From assembly GCA_963920575.1 (NCBI GenBank), contig OY986971.1, positions 1,550,001 through 1,614,000 of the forward strand: a stretch of DNA of 64,000 bases, in the 5' to 3' direction. The translations under genes were made by a program, and so were the position numbers. The notes below the pieces were generated by a model. That model made no database searches and was not told the DNA's origin. It worked only from the letters and a program-made list of their open reading frames with translations. The stretch comes from Narthecium ossifragum (lineage: Eukaryota; Streptophyta; Magnoliopsida; Dioscoreales; Nartheciaceae). Shown here one piece after another: positions 1 to 10,548 of this stretch; position 1 is the first letter of the stretch, and each line of letters opens with the position of its first letter.

Positions 1-921
1 GAGCAATATATGCGTCAACCCGGGACGGCAACACATCCAAAAATAGCCGAGAACCCAAACTATCGTCACTTCCATGTATTATATTGTTGCCATCCACCAC
101 ACATAATACATTGTATCGTTATGATCCTTTTGTCTTTTTTTCGTAGAACTGTATTGGCCTAATCGACGGTACACACATAGATGCAATGGTCCCACCGGAA
201 CTAGCGCTTAGATTTCGTGGTCGCAAAGGGATCACACAAAATGCTTTGGCAGCTGTCACCCCGGACATGCGATTCACCTATGTACTAGCTGGTTGGGAAG
301 GGTCCGCCAATGACTATACAATTCTTAAAGATGCTCTTCAGCGTCCTCCACCGTGCAGATTGAAAACAATAGAAGGTATCAGATTAACCAACTATACGTT
401 CCTACTATATCAATATCACGTACCAAGTAGTCCTCATTATTCTACCTTCAATTATAGGCAAATACTACCTTGTCGACGCCGGCTATCCTACCAACCCTGG
501 ATTTATCGCACCTTATAGAGGTGTATGATACCATGTCAAGGAGTATAGTAACCGCCCACCCTTGAATTGCAAAGAGTTGTTCAATCTTCGACATTCTTCC
601 CTTCGCTCCGGCATCGAGAGAGCTTTTGGGCTCTTGAAGAACCGCTTCAAGATCTTAGCGTCCCATCCTTTCTTCCCATTGAAGACACAGGTGAAATTAG
701 TCCACGCATGTTGCCTTCTTCATAATTTCATCATCGATAGGACACCAAATGATAGTGTTGCACGTGAACCACTTTCTGCTGGCGATGAAAATGATGATGA
801 TGCCCCGCCCATGTCACATAGTCAAACAACACGTCAAGACCAAGCTACGTGGCTCAATCTCCGAGATGAAATTGCAAATCTGATGTGGGAAGATTATAAC
901 CATCCACCAATGATGGAATGA
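1..921 (+). pseudogene. PIF/Harbinger transposase (DDE_Tnp_4), with premature stop
   Basis: The transposase nuclease reads through three exon segments: 1-75, 147-375 and 458-921. Introns 76-146 (71 bp, phase 0) and 376-457 (82 bp, phase 1) have GT..AG borders. The first catalytic Asp is in LIDGTHIDAMVPP at about 159-194. The second is in YYLVDAGYPTNPGF after the second intron. The Glu is in GIERAFGLLKNRFKIL at about 613-660. Codon 526-528 is TGA where the family has Arg in YRGVRYH, so a CGA to TGA transition at a CpG is the likely lesion. Beyond it the frame stays open to the natural stop at 919-921. The N-terminal helix-turn-helix part is missing off the left edge. In the family the protein cuts and reinserts the element at TWA targets in the nucleus. 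Confidence 0.88.
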
Positions 922-1085
922 TTTTTAGTTATGTTTGTATGAGTACTATTATGCTTTTGCTTGTTTGTATGAGTACTACTATGTGTTTTTGTGTTAGACA
1001 TGAGTACTATTATTATTATTATGCTTCCAGTCATTAATTTGTTGTTCGTTAAATGTTTGTTTTCCTTACATGTGCTTAGTACGGT

Positions 1086-2089
1086 ATGGAATTTGAACAA
1101 AATCCTACTCAACAAGGTAGCAGCGACAAAGTGGGTTATAAGAAATGGACTCTGCCTATGCAAAAGGCCTTGCTAGAATACATGGCCAACGTGGCAAGAC
1201 TTAAGTGCAGTACGGACAAGGGGTTCAAAAAGTCTCAGCTCCACGGCGCTGCTGTGCACGTGAATTCAATATTCGGAACATGTTTCGACCATAGAAGTGT
1301 GAAAGAGAAAATGAACTACATTAGAAAGAAGTATAAGCTCGCGAAGCTATTTCTTCCGCTCAGCGGAGCAGGGTGGAGTGCTGAAACAAATATGATTACT
1401 GTCCCCCCAGGCGTCGCCGATCATATTATTGCGGTAATCGTTAAACCAAGCTAGCTGATTTTTCCCCATGCGTAAGCATTCTATGAAACATCCTTGACTA
1501 ATTGTTGCAATTGCAGACTAATCCTGAAGCGAAGCAAATCTTGAACACTCAAATCCATCACCTTGACCTTATGATAATTTGTTGTGGGGATGAATCGGCT
1601 ACTGGGAGTCATGCTACAAGTACGTTTGATGAACAGAACGTTGAAGAAGACAACCACGTCGACCTCGATGATGATTCTCAAGTACCACTAGGGGGCGTTA
1701 CGCAAGAGGGGGAGGGTGTGCATGAGCCACCACCCATGACCCCTCCTAGTACGCCTTTGAGCACACAACCATCTGATAATTTGCCTAGGTCGGCACAACA
1801 ACCACCATGTAAGAGGCGTAGGGAAAATAGGGACGATGCCCTCGTGTCAGTTGTGAGGGAGCTGAAAGACGTCATGTCTAGTATGGCGGCTACATTGGCA
1901 GTCAATACAACGACCATGGAGGCTAAACTATCTGTTGCTGTCATGGGAGTGCCAGGGTTCCCCAAGGAAGAACTTGATAGGGCGTACGAATATCTCCTGA
2001 TGAATGAGGTATTGGGTCGCGCCTTCATTGGAAGAGATGAGGGAATGCGGGCAGCATGGCTTGTGCGTTGGTTCGCTGCGAACCCGTAG
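1086..2089 (+). CDS. Harbinger ORF1: Myb/SANT-like DNA-binding protein
   Basis: This is the second gene of the Harbinger element. Exon 1 is 1086-1433 (116 codons from ATG) and exon 2 is 1517-2089 (190 codons plus TAG). The intron 1434-1516 has GT..AG borders and phase 0. Residues of about 15-110 carry the Trp/aromatic spacing of the Myb_DNA-bind_3 (Myb/SANT-like) domain: KKWTLPMQKALLEYM, KGFKKSQLHGAAVHVN and a basic YIRKKYKLAK helix. The middle is acidic, then Pro/Thr/Ser-rich, then a KRRRENR basic patch that could be a nuclear signal. A helical C-terminal part ends near AAWLVRWFAANP. In PIF elements this protein helps the transposase enter the nucleus and bind DNA. Its frame is intact although the adjacent transposase is broken. 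Confidence 0.8.
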
Positions 2090-2161
2090 GATGCCTTAAA
2101 GTACTTGAACTATTTCGTCTGAATTTTAACTATTTTGAATATGCGTATTGAACATCAACTA

Positions 2162-2361
2162 NNNNNNNNNNNNNNNNNNNNNNNNNNNNNNNNNNNNNNN
2201 NNNNNNNNNNNNNNNNNNNNNNNNNNNNNNNNNNNNNNNNNNNNNNNNNNNNNNNNNNNNNNNNNNNNNNNNNNNNNNNNNNNNNNNNNNNNNNNNNNNN
2301 NNNNNNNNNNNNNNNNNNNNNNNNNNNNNNNNNNNNNNNNNNNNNNNNNNNNNNNNNNNNN
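2162..2361. other. Assembly gap (200 N)
   Basis: Exactly 200 undetermined bases lie inside the 3' non-coding part of the Harbinger element. A round number suggests a nominal scaffold gap, so the true length is unknown. Confidence 0.99.
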
Positions 2362-2409
2362 GTTGAGATGGACGATTTCGTCATTTCAAAAAAATATTGT
2401 TGTTGCTAT

Positions 2410-2674
2410 TTAAGTCACCACTTTCCATAAAAAATTCCACCATCCTTTCCATTGCAACCAAACAGAATTAATTGATTCCCACCCACTTTCCACCATCATT
2501 TCCACTGCAACCAAACAGATGGAAACAATTTCCATCCTGCTTTCCCATCCTCATTCCACAACAACCAAACAGATTTAAAACCCACAATTTTTCATTCCAC
2601 CAGCTTTCCATTCCTCCAGGTTTCCTCTCCGCTTTCCATTCCACCAGCCCTCTTTGCAACCAAACACCCCCTTA
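2410..2674. repeat. Harbinger right terminus with subterminal repeats and TTA target duplication
   Basis: The motif CAACCAAACA occurs four times approaching the end (near 2455, 2508, 2565 and 2658), spaced by stretches rich in TTTCCATTCCACC. The last copy is part of the terminal inverted repeat. Such subterminal repeats often serve as transposase binding sites; that role is inferred here. Confidence 0.75.
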
Positions 2675-2935
2675 AAGAGAGAGAGAAGGGGGGAGGGAGA
2701 GGGATAGAGAGAGTTGAGGTAGACAGCACTTGGCGCGCTTTAGTAAAAGAATACCCAACTTTTTCACCGTAAACTTGCATCGAGATGTGGATTACATGAG
2801 ATTGAACATGACCCTATTAAAACTCATAGTTTACAAAACTAAAGTTAAAATAAATAATAAAATTAAAAAAATAGAACGTTCGTTTAATTTTATTAGGGTA
2901 CGTGCTTGATAAGATAAAAGACAACCCACCCACAT

Positions 2936-3236
2936 TCCCTTATAACATAGATTAGGTGAGCCTCCTGTGTCACATGACACGGGTACCTAGGGATGGCAAC
3001 TTGCCCCTAGGGGTCCGCCCTATTGCCATCCCTACGAGTAACCACCACTCCCACTACTCCCCCTCTCTCTTTCTCATAATCACCCGATAACCACATGATA
3101 ATCAATTAAATAAGGAGTAATCATCTTCCACGTAGTACGCCATGTAGGCATATGCGATCAAGTATTCATCTGCCACGTGTACGTGGACCATACGACTCAT
3201 AACTCATCTTACTTTATACAATATATTATACTAGTA
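2936..3236 (+). repeat. Dispersed CTAG-bounded repeat, copy 1
   Basis: It starts near a TTATAAcATAGATTAGG block, runs through C/CT-rich sequence with CCACC, then CCACGTGT and repeated GACTCATAACTCAT, and ends at TTTATACAATATATTATACTAG. The same order of motifs recurs at 3558-3768 (reverse), 7095-7311, 25015-25153 and 25900-26153. Class is unknown: no coding capacity and no clear TIRs. A hairpin-forming insertion (2991-3035) interrupts this copy. Confidence 0.6.
2991..3035. repeat. 45-bp palindromic insertion, hAT-like terminal motif
   Basis: AGGGATGGCAA at the left is matched by TTGCCATCCCT at the right, with a GCCCCTAGGGGTCCGCCC centre. The motif resembles termini of plant hAT elements beginning (T/C)AGGGATGGCAA. 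No target duplication is visible, so this is probably a highly deleted relic. Confidence 0.45.
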
Positions 3237-3557
3237 CTCACATGTGCCCCTGACACAGTTTTTAGTTATTGTTAATATAAAATTTTAATAAACTCCCTGT
3301 AGTTTGTTTGGTTAGACGGCTGTGTTGACCCGTAGGTGGTCCAGGGTTCGAAGGTTGGTCATAGCTTTTTGCTCACTGCCACCATAAAACATAGCCAATT
3401 ACTTAGGGTATATTGCATATTGCATATTGCATATTGCATAAGATAATATTAATAAAACTTAGGTTGATATGAATTAATGCATGTTTATATAAAGCAAATT
3501 TAGAGAATATATATAAAGAAACTTAGGAGATATGAATTAATGCAGGTTAACCGTTAT

Positions 3558-3768
3558 TGCTCCTTATAAGGTTGATATAATATATATATATATATATATC
3601 TATTATATAAGATCAAGTTTTATGAGTTATTATCTGACTCATGTATTTTCTCACACGTGGCAACTGGGTCACAGAGAAGGGAGGAGAAAGGGGTCAGTAG
3701 GGGTGGGTGATTAGGGGGTAGCGGGGATGGGTGGTTATCTGTGTTAAGTGGCACAGGATCCACCTAGT
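3558..3768 (-). repeat. Dispersed CTAG-bounded repeat, copy 2 (reverse), with AT repeat
   Basis: Read on the minus strand it gives CTAGGTGGATCCTGTGCCAC, then CCACCCATCCCCGCTACCCCC, then GCCACGTGTGAG, then an ACTCATAA stretch. This is the same series as the other copies. It borders an (AT)n run at about 3579-3599. Confidence 0.55.
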
Positions 3769-4130
3769 ATATATATATGTGTGTAATTCATGTAATGACT
3801 AATATGCCCTAATGGTTTAAAATACATAGAAATATACATTATAGCTAATGGTAGTTTAGTAACTATTTTCTATATATTTTTATATTAAATTATTCTCATA
3901 GGTCTTTTATATATATTCCAATAGTTTTATGATATTGTCAAAAACATAAGGATTTTGTGATATCATGTATCATCATTTTAGGGGGTTTTACGGAATTAAT
4001 GCTTTGTTTCGAATTGTCTTCTGGTGAAGACATTTAGCTCTGAGTTGAAACGGACCCCGTCTTGACCTCTCCATCCATAGTTCTCCGTCTCTGTCCGTTT
4101 GTGAGATCCTTGCTTGCTATATAAGACCCC
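3769..4130. other. AT-rich non-coding stretch with a truncated MITE copy
   Basis: About 3795-3990 resembles the element at 59628-59889: both contain GACTAATATGCCCT, ATTGTCAAAAACATA, GGATTTTGTGATAT (or close) and a terminal GGGGTTTTA. Only the right end is clear. No gene is visible. Confidence 0.45.
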
Positions 4131-4139
4131 GCTCTCCAA

Positions 4140-4525
4140 CGACTCCAGTTCCGCACGGTGGATGAAACTGGAAAATGTCACACACACGCGGGCGTAGCAG
4201 CCCCAGTTCCGCACGGTGGGTCACTCACACATGGTTTGGGGTGGGCGTAGCAGCCCCAGTTCCGCACGGTAGGTCCTATAAACAGCCCACACACACGCCC
4301 ACAATGGGTCCTATCAGCAGCCCCAGTCCAGTCATTTGAAACCGGAAAATGTCACACACACACACACACGGTTTGTGGTGGGCGTAGCAACCCCAGTTCC
4401 GCACGGTGGGGTGGTAGCATGGAGACGAGGGTATGAACCAAACAGAACTCGACGTAGCAGCCCTAGTTCCGCACGGTGGGTCCTATCAGCTGCACCAGCT
4501 CAGTCATTTGAAACTAGAAAATGTC
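4140..4525. repeat. Local tandem-like repeat block
   Basis: The phrase CCCCAGTTCCGCACGGTGGG or a close variant occurs five or six times, together with repeated GGAAAATGTCACACACAC and CAGTCATTTGAAAC phrases. Units are irregular. Part of the phrase set recurs at 8155-8250, indicating a duplication about 4 kb away. Confidence 0.7.
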
Positions 4526-4642
4526 AGAGAGAGTGAGTGAGTGTATATCATGGCGGTGTTTAGAAAGAAATGGTTCGGTTCGTTGTGTTGGGTGTTATCG
4601 CCCTCAGGAAATTGCTCTTTTATGGGACGTCTCACCACTGGT

Positions 4643-4803
4643 AACTATATATACACGGCGTTGTCGGATCTCCCAGTCGAACTTGGTTTGGTTGGGCAAG
4701 GAGGGGGCTCCCGGCCCTCGATGATATCTTGTAATTGCTCTTGATCTTTAGCCTTTTGGCTCATCTCTTTAAAAAAAAAAAAAAAAAAAAAACTATATAT
4801 ACA
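4643..4803 (+). mobile_element. Short poly(A) retroposon with 13-bp target duplication
   Basis: An insert at 4656-4790 ends in about 20 A and is flanked on both sides by AACTATATATACA (4643-4655 and 4791-4803). Poly(A) plus a long target duplication is the signature of LINE-machinery insertion. The 135-bp body ends TTTTGGCTCATCTCTTT before the A tail. It is either a strongly 5'-truncated LINE or a retroposed RNA; no coding sequence is seen. Confidence 0.8.
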
Positions 4804-4829
4804 TAAGTTATGGGAGGTAGTATTCTAGC

Positions 4830-5630
4830 AGGGGCTCGAGTCCGCTGGTTACTTGTCATTGAACTTCTCTTGGTAGCTATAACGCCAGCAGGTTTCTGAC
4901 CCGGGCCCGGCCTGAGCCTGTTGGGCCTGATTTCATACAGGCCGTGCTTGGGCATCGCTTTCGTTATTACACGTAAATGAAAACCCAGTCCGAACCCAAC
5001 CAGAGCAAGATTTTGATAAGGTCTATTCAAGCATACGGACGTAGGTTTTAGCCGCGGCCAATTGGCCAAATGAATGCCACTAAAACATTAATGAGAGCAA
5101 TTTTCCTCGTGGAAGAGGGTTTTCCTTTTTCAGTTGATTTATTTCTCAGCAGGTTTCAGCAGGTTGCTGAAAAGAGGAAAAAGCCCAGAATATTTTGATC
5201 TATTTCTCGCCAAACAAGAATAATCCCCAGTTAAGAACAAGCATAAATGGGGCAATGCAGCCCATGCTTGTTGTTGGTGTTCTTACCGAACTATGATTTA
5301 AGATCTTGTTTGGATTCAATTAGGATTAGTAACTAAGGGAGAAAATAAGGTTTTAAGTCGTCATATAAATCCAGGATTTTTTGCCATATTGAACCCTTAA
5401 TGTTCAAATTTGGCGGAATGAGACCCTCTCAAGTTCTTTTGCAACATAGGACCCATAACTATATAAATCCCAATTTTACCCTCGCATTTAATGACAAAAA
5501 GACAAAATAACAATATTTATATTCTGATTTTGGTTAAAAAATTACAAAAACATCTCATCACATTTAATATGAGGGGATGCGGCTTCTTTCCAAAATTTCT
5601 TCTTCCTGAATCATCTTCTTCCCTCCCGCC
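4830..5630. other. Non-coding; block duplicated at about 8380-8570
   Basis: About 4855-4975 shares TATAACGCCAGCAGG, TTTCTGACCCGGGCCC and ACAGGCC with 8396-8520, in the same order and direction. The rest is AT-rich sequence without recognisable genes. Confidence 0.6.
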
Positions 5631-5631
5631 G

Positions 5632-5873
5632 GGCATGGCTCCTCCACTGCCTCCTCTTCTCTTCTTCCTCTCCACTGCCTCCTCTTCTCTTCTCTCTAAC
5701 CACTCTTCTCATTTATTCTTTCATCTCTCATTCCTTTCCATCGTCTCCACTTCTCTACTTTCGCCAAAATAGTTTATCGGAGAAATGAAAGAATAAGGAA
5801 GAAGAGTGGAGAGGGAGAAGAGAAGAGGAGGTAGTGGAGAGGGAGAAGAGAAGATGGCGGGAGGAGTCATGCC
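5632..5873. repeat. Fold-back inverted repeat, about 95-bp arms
   Basis: The left arm, beginning GGCATGGCTCCTCC, and the right arm, ending GGAGGAGTCATGCC, are near reverse complements across two CTCCACT..TCTTCTC units and ATTCTTTCATCTCT. The loop is about 45 bp. It may be a MITE core or a locally inverted duplication. No target duplication was identified. Confidence 0.65.
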
Positions 5874-5879
5874 TTGATA

Positions 5880-7020
5880 TTGTTTGACTGGTATGCAACA
5901 AACATCGTACACATTCATCAATATTGTACACGTACATATCCTGAAGATACTCGTGAAAAGAAGTTGAGACACGCGTTTTTCACAAAATACACGTATCGTC
6001 ATAAAAAATACACGAGTAGCGCCAAAATGACTGTATACCATACAATACACACAAGATAGACGCAACATCATGCAGCAGACGGAGCTGGTGTTGTACAGGG
6101 CACAATTACAGGACGTACGGGTGCATCGGGATGAATGAGTGCTCTATAAGTCTTCTTGTTGTGCCCAAGTACCTTAGACATCGAACATCTCCGCATTGTT
6201 CTCGACCGTGCCTCGCATTGAGACGACAACCTTATCTTCCTGGTGCGTATCTTGCGAGCGATAGCTTAAGGTTTTCCTTGTCGGGGTACTCTCCAATATA
6301 TGGCTCGAGGGCATTCAAAGATTTTTTTTTTCCAAAGAAACTTCCAAAGATAAAAAGCGAAAAGGACAACCTTTTCCCAGAATCCAATATATAATATAAC
6401 TCCTAGGAACCCAAGGTAAGCATTACAAGATCTCATAAATCCATCATCTAAACATACTAGATGACAAAACTCATCAAGGCAACAAACCCACCGATCAATA
6501 TAGCAATCTATGAGAATTTGATTAATAAAGAAGAATTAATCCAACAGAACACAATGATAGGAAACAGCGACAGAGAGGAAGACCTCCTTTCAAATCCACT
6601 AAAAGATAGATCGATGTCTCCAAAATAAAAGTTTTATAAAACCTATTACATCAAAACATAATATTTTAGCTTCCCCCGACTTATAAACCCATGTCAACAA
6701 ATTAAAGATGTTAAAAGACATCACCAAGCATCCAATCAACAAGAAACTCATGCTCTAGACAAGAGCAGAGACAGCAAGAAGGATGAAGGTGCATGCTATC
6801 CTTCGGGTGGTGCCGTTTTCCTCCGCCGCTGGCGTTGGTGTCTCGTTCTCCCTCGTGAGCGACAGCTGGGTTAGAATACGAGAAGAGAGAAGAAGTTTAT
6901 ATGGGGTTACACGTTCTCACGTTCTTTCCGTAGTGGTTAGGATTAAATTAACTAATTAGAATTTTACTAATAGCCCCGCTAAGAGAATGATAAATAAGTT
7001 TACGACCTCACAGTTCTTCT
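5880..7020. other. Intergenic, nothing recognised
   Basis: The sequence has short chance ORFs only, no splice-supported coding series and no clear repeat structure. A T9 run lies near 6330. Confidence 0.5.
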
Positions 7021-7028
7021 GCAAACTA

Positions 7029-7262
7029 AGGGTGCGTTTTGGTTGTTTGAACCGCTAGTATAGGGGATCATGGGATGCATGCATTCTGATCCTTTCTAGG
7101 TGAGGTGGCACAGGTAATCACTTATCCTCACTAACTACCCACTCTCGATGCCCTCTCTCATCCCTTTCATATGAGTCAGCTGCTACGTGTCCCTCTCTCT
7201 CTATGAGTCAGCTGTTATGTATGAGAAAATAAATAAGTCAGATTGTGACTCATAAAAACCGA

Positions 7263-7311
<49 letters not shown>

Positions 7312-7340
7312 CCTTGATTCATGCCAACCAAATGGATCCT
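7029..7340. mobile_element. Degenerate MITE containing dispersed repeat copy 3 and (ATT)n
   Basis: The left end GGGTGCGTTTTGGTTG and the right end CCAACCAAATGGATCC form an imperfect inverted pair. Inside, 7095-7311 is a copy of the CTAG-bounded repeat family, and 7264-7307 is an (ATT)n microsatellite of about 14 units. Flanks TAA and TAG are only a weak target-duplication match. Confidence 0.45.
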
Positions 7341-8130
7341 AGTGTTCCTCGAGATCCATTATAGATAGGCCCTTACTCCGTAGGAATTGTAAATACCTAA
7401 GCTCTGATAGAACATATACAGCAGATTGAAACATGAATCATATCTAGCAACGTCATACTTAAGCTCAAAGCTCCATTAATGGTGGAGGTGCAGCATTGGA
7501 GCGTGGACGCTAGATGGCTGTGAGGCCACCGTGCGAGCTAGCTTTCTTGCACTAGCTAGAGGAATAAAGAGATCGAGATCAAGTAGCGCGAGCGTTCTTG
7601 ATGGATTTTGAACGCCGGAGCTTTCCAAGATTGACGATACACTTTTAGCGACGGCAAGCAAAAGTTTCGCCGCTAAAACTGTTGGTACGGCCGACGAAAA
7701 ACCATTGACCTACAGCGGCGGCACTCGGCTAAATTATAATGCGGCCAGCCTGGAGTCCGGTTATCATGGATTGCCAGCCCGATTGTTATTGGGCCGGGCC
7801 ATCCTATGCCATGCGAATCCTTCGTCCATGGACCATGGCCATAGATATGCGGCTTCTGAGGCGATTGATAGTTAAACCTCATCTGATACATTGCTAGTGA
7901 TCAATATGTACCTAAAGAAGTCTATTTTTTTTTTGTATCAAATTTGCAATTAAGGTGTATGTTTGTATTAATAGTAAACTCTAGAATAATTGTATTTGAA
8001 TGGACTTTCTATAAATAAAATCTCGCGTCTTTCCATCAACTTCATGTGCTAAAATTCTAGCTATCATAAAGATCGACAGAAATAGCTTGCCAATTTCACG
8101 GCATCACTCTCTCACTTTCCATAAAACGTC
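7341..8130. other. Intergenic, no gene recognised
   Basis: A small inverted phrase lies at about 7643-7680 (TTTAGCGACGG against CCGCTAAAAC), resembling terminal motifs of CACTA or Mutator elements, but no element could be delimited. ORFs are short and unsupported. Confidence 0.4.
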
Positions 8131-8139
8131 CACCGGTGC

Positions 8140-8700
8140 TTGCCGGGAATGTTAGGATTGGAGTAGCAGCTCCAGCTCCACTTGTTGTGTCCTATCAGCA
8201 GCCCCAGCTCAGTCATTTGCACTTTGCCGGGAATCGCTCAGGAAATTGCTCTTTTAGGACGCCTCCAACTGGTTAGTAATTTTTCTTTTTCAATAGATGA
8301 GCAAAAGGTGAAGTAGAAAATACAGATGAATACAAAGACTGCCCTAACGGAGGTCAAAAAACATACTGGTTGGTTGTCACAGAACTGCTCTTGGTCATTA
8401 TAACGCCAGCAGGTTTCTGACCCGGGCCCAGCCCTCCAAGCCCGGCGCATATGGATTAGTCCGATTGGGCTTCGGAGGAAGTCCGCACTAATTTCGTACA
8501 GGCCGGCCCATCTACGGCTTCGATCGGCCCAACCAAGACTCAAACCCGGCTTTATTCGCCTATTTGGGGCTGGGTAGGCTTGGAACTCAGCCTGACCTGA
8601 TTACCAGGCCGGGCTCAGTTGGGCAGGCCCACAGTGCTTTTTCGATCCGAAAATGTCAGTACGGTCTGGCCCACTAATACAGGCCTAGCGAAAAACGGGG
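8140..8700 (+). repeat. Second copy of the 4.1-5.0 kb block
   Basis: It shares with 4140-5000, in the same order, the phrases CAGCAGCCCCAG, CTCAGTCATTTG, CAGGAAATTGCTCTTTTA, TATAACGCCAGCAGG and GACCCGGGCCC. It lacks the poly(A) insert at 4656-4790, so it is an approximate empty-site comparison for that insertion. Confidence 0.65.
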
Positions 8701-10548
8701 TTAACGGATCATTTTGTGCCACGAGGAATATATTAAACGGTGGTCTATGATCGATCCCGTCATAACAAAGCCATCCGATTAAAACTTCACATAGCTTAAG
8801 CCCAATCGCTTCAAAGATGCTCTCTTAAGGTACATCAGAAGATTTAAAGGCTCGCCTATTTTATGAGCTTTTGAAGTTGATAGCAGAAGGCAGAAAACCA
8901 ACTTATTAGCAAATTGCTTGACTCACCAATCTAAACCTCGTCTGTATAATTAATATCCATCCCTACAGGAATGGCTGTCCTTGTCACAATGCCCTATAAA
9001 CAAAGAAAGAAAGAAAAAAAATCCACCCAGTTCTAGGTGGACCTTACCCACCACAAGGAAAACATGAGTACTGAACACCACAAGACGCATCAAAGTGGAG
9101 CTTACGATGACCACTCTCTGCTGTACCCTCATCAAATTGGGCAACATCTGAAACCCAGCTGACCTCTAAAAGACTACAAAGCTGTTCCCATGATGCAAGG
9201 TGGGATGCCGCAACACCTTCAAGTGTTAGCAACCAAAATGGATCTCTCTTCTTTTTCTTTCTTCTATCGAGAGTCAAAATAAGTCCGCAGATGATTACAG
9301 AGCATTTGCTGTAGATATGTCAAAGCTACTTCTCACTAAAATACTTCTAATCTTATGCAAAAGGCCTCCACAAAATGGTCGAGAACATCCCTTCTAATTT
9401 CTGAATCCTCCTAAATGCCACAACGATAACATTTATTAGCATCAGTAGCACAATCTTTAGATAATTCGGAAACTATGAAATGAAAGCCAACTGCAGCTAC
9501 TGATTGTAGGATCTCATACTAGATAAAGATCAGATTAAACACATGAAAATATATAAACTGAAGACATTTTGCATAACCAATCAAACAGATTTAGAGGGGT
9601 TTTCACCAAGTGACCTGGTGCTTAGACTTAGTGGAGGTAAAAAAAGTTGTACAGTTCATCAAGTCTATTATACACCAATAAGAGATGTTGTCACAAATGC
9701 CATCTATGAAGCACACGGTAAAATGAGCTTTTTCGACAATCTTGAACAGGAACATTCTTAACTTGACATATTGTTCGGCCATCTTAAACATGACAAACAC
9801 AAGCACTGGGAGAAAATGCGTATTGATTTTCCATGCAGGTTGATCTTTGTGTCAACAGAAGTACTATGCAAGATAATATTTGTAAATAATACATACGAAC
9901 AAGCAAAAGTATAGGAAACCTTATGGCAATAAATAAATAGCCAGGAGGAATAGAAAAGAAAATTACAACTCAAAGTTGCCAGGATAAAAATTAGCCATGA
10001 GCACATCTGCAGAAGGAAACATCACATACCAGGTCAAAACTAACCACCCTTCTTGAAATGCTTCGCAAACCAATGTAGCTACAGGTTTAATTAGCATAAC
10101 AGGTCATTCACAAAGATATTACTTAGCTAGCTACAGGTAAATTTCAGGAAGACATTGAGCTCCTCCTCAGACAAAAGAAATTAATGTACAAGAAAATCAC
10201 CATGCAAGTTATCAATTGCTCATGAGGCCAATAAACCGAACATATTTCACAGAAAGAAAATAAAATGGCAAAAAGAAGTCACCTTGCAGGAGTATCAACT
10301 GGAAAATCCAAGAATATACAAATCCCGGAATGGTAAGATCAAAGCTTCAAGTCGCCACCACACACTCATTGAAAAGTAAGAAAAAGAAATAGGAGAAGAT
10401 AAGTCAACCTACCACCAACATCAGCAGCACTGACAGATTAGGAGTATTGGCATTAGGAGTCCTGGGTGGCAACCATTAAAGCTTCAATTTATCGTTACGT
10501 AGTCATTCAGCTGATTGAGAAAAGGGAGAAAATGTGGAATCAAACTTC
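8701..10548. other. Downstream flank of the UBP26 gene, no confident gene
   Basis: The minus strand of 9100-9260 shows an open frame with coding-like composition (about 50 residues around HLASWEQLCSLLEVSW). I could not link it to splice sites or a family. The remainder looks like 3' UTR or intergenic AT-rich sequence. Confidence 0.35.

Larger units (their letters stand above)
1..2674 (+). mobile_element. PIF/Harbinger DNA transposon, left end outside window
   Basis: Two plus-strand genes typical of PIF/Harbinger elements, a DDE transposase and a Myb/SANT-like protein, are followed by a right terminus. The terminus read inward from position 2671 begins GGGGGTGTTTGGTTGC, and TTA at 2672-2674 is the expected 3-bp target duplication. 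The left terminus lies before base 1, and 200 N interrupt the 3' non-coding part. A premature stop in the transposase makes this copy non-autonomous. The order of genes, the TIR sequence and TTA support the class strongly. Confidence 0.9.

Noticed and set aside
4336..4744. Small plus-strand ORFs in the tandem repeat block
   Set aside because: They follow repeat units and are cut by the retroposon; no recognisable protein.
7264..7307. Direct repeat array, considered as CRISPR-like
   Set aside because: It is an (ATT)n microsatellite with no spacers.
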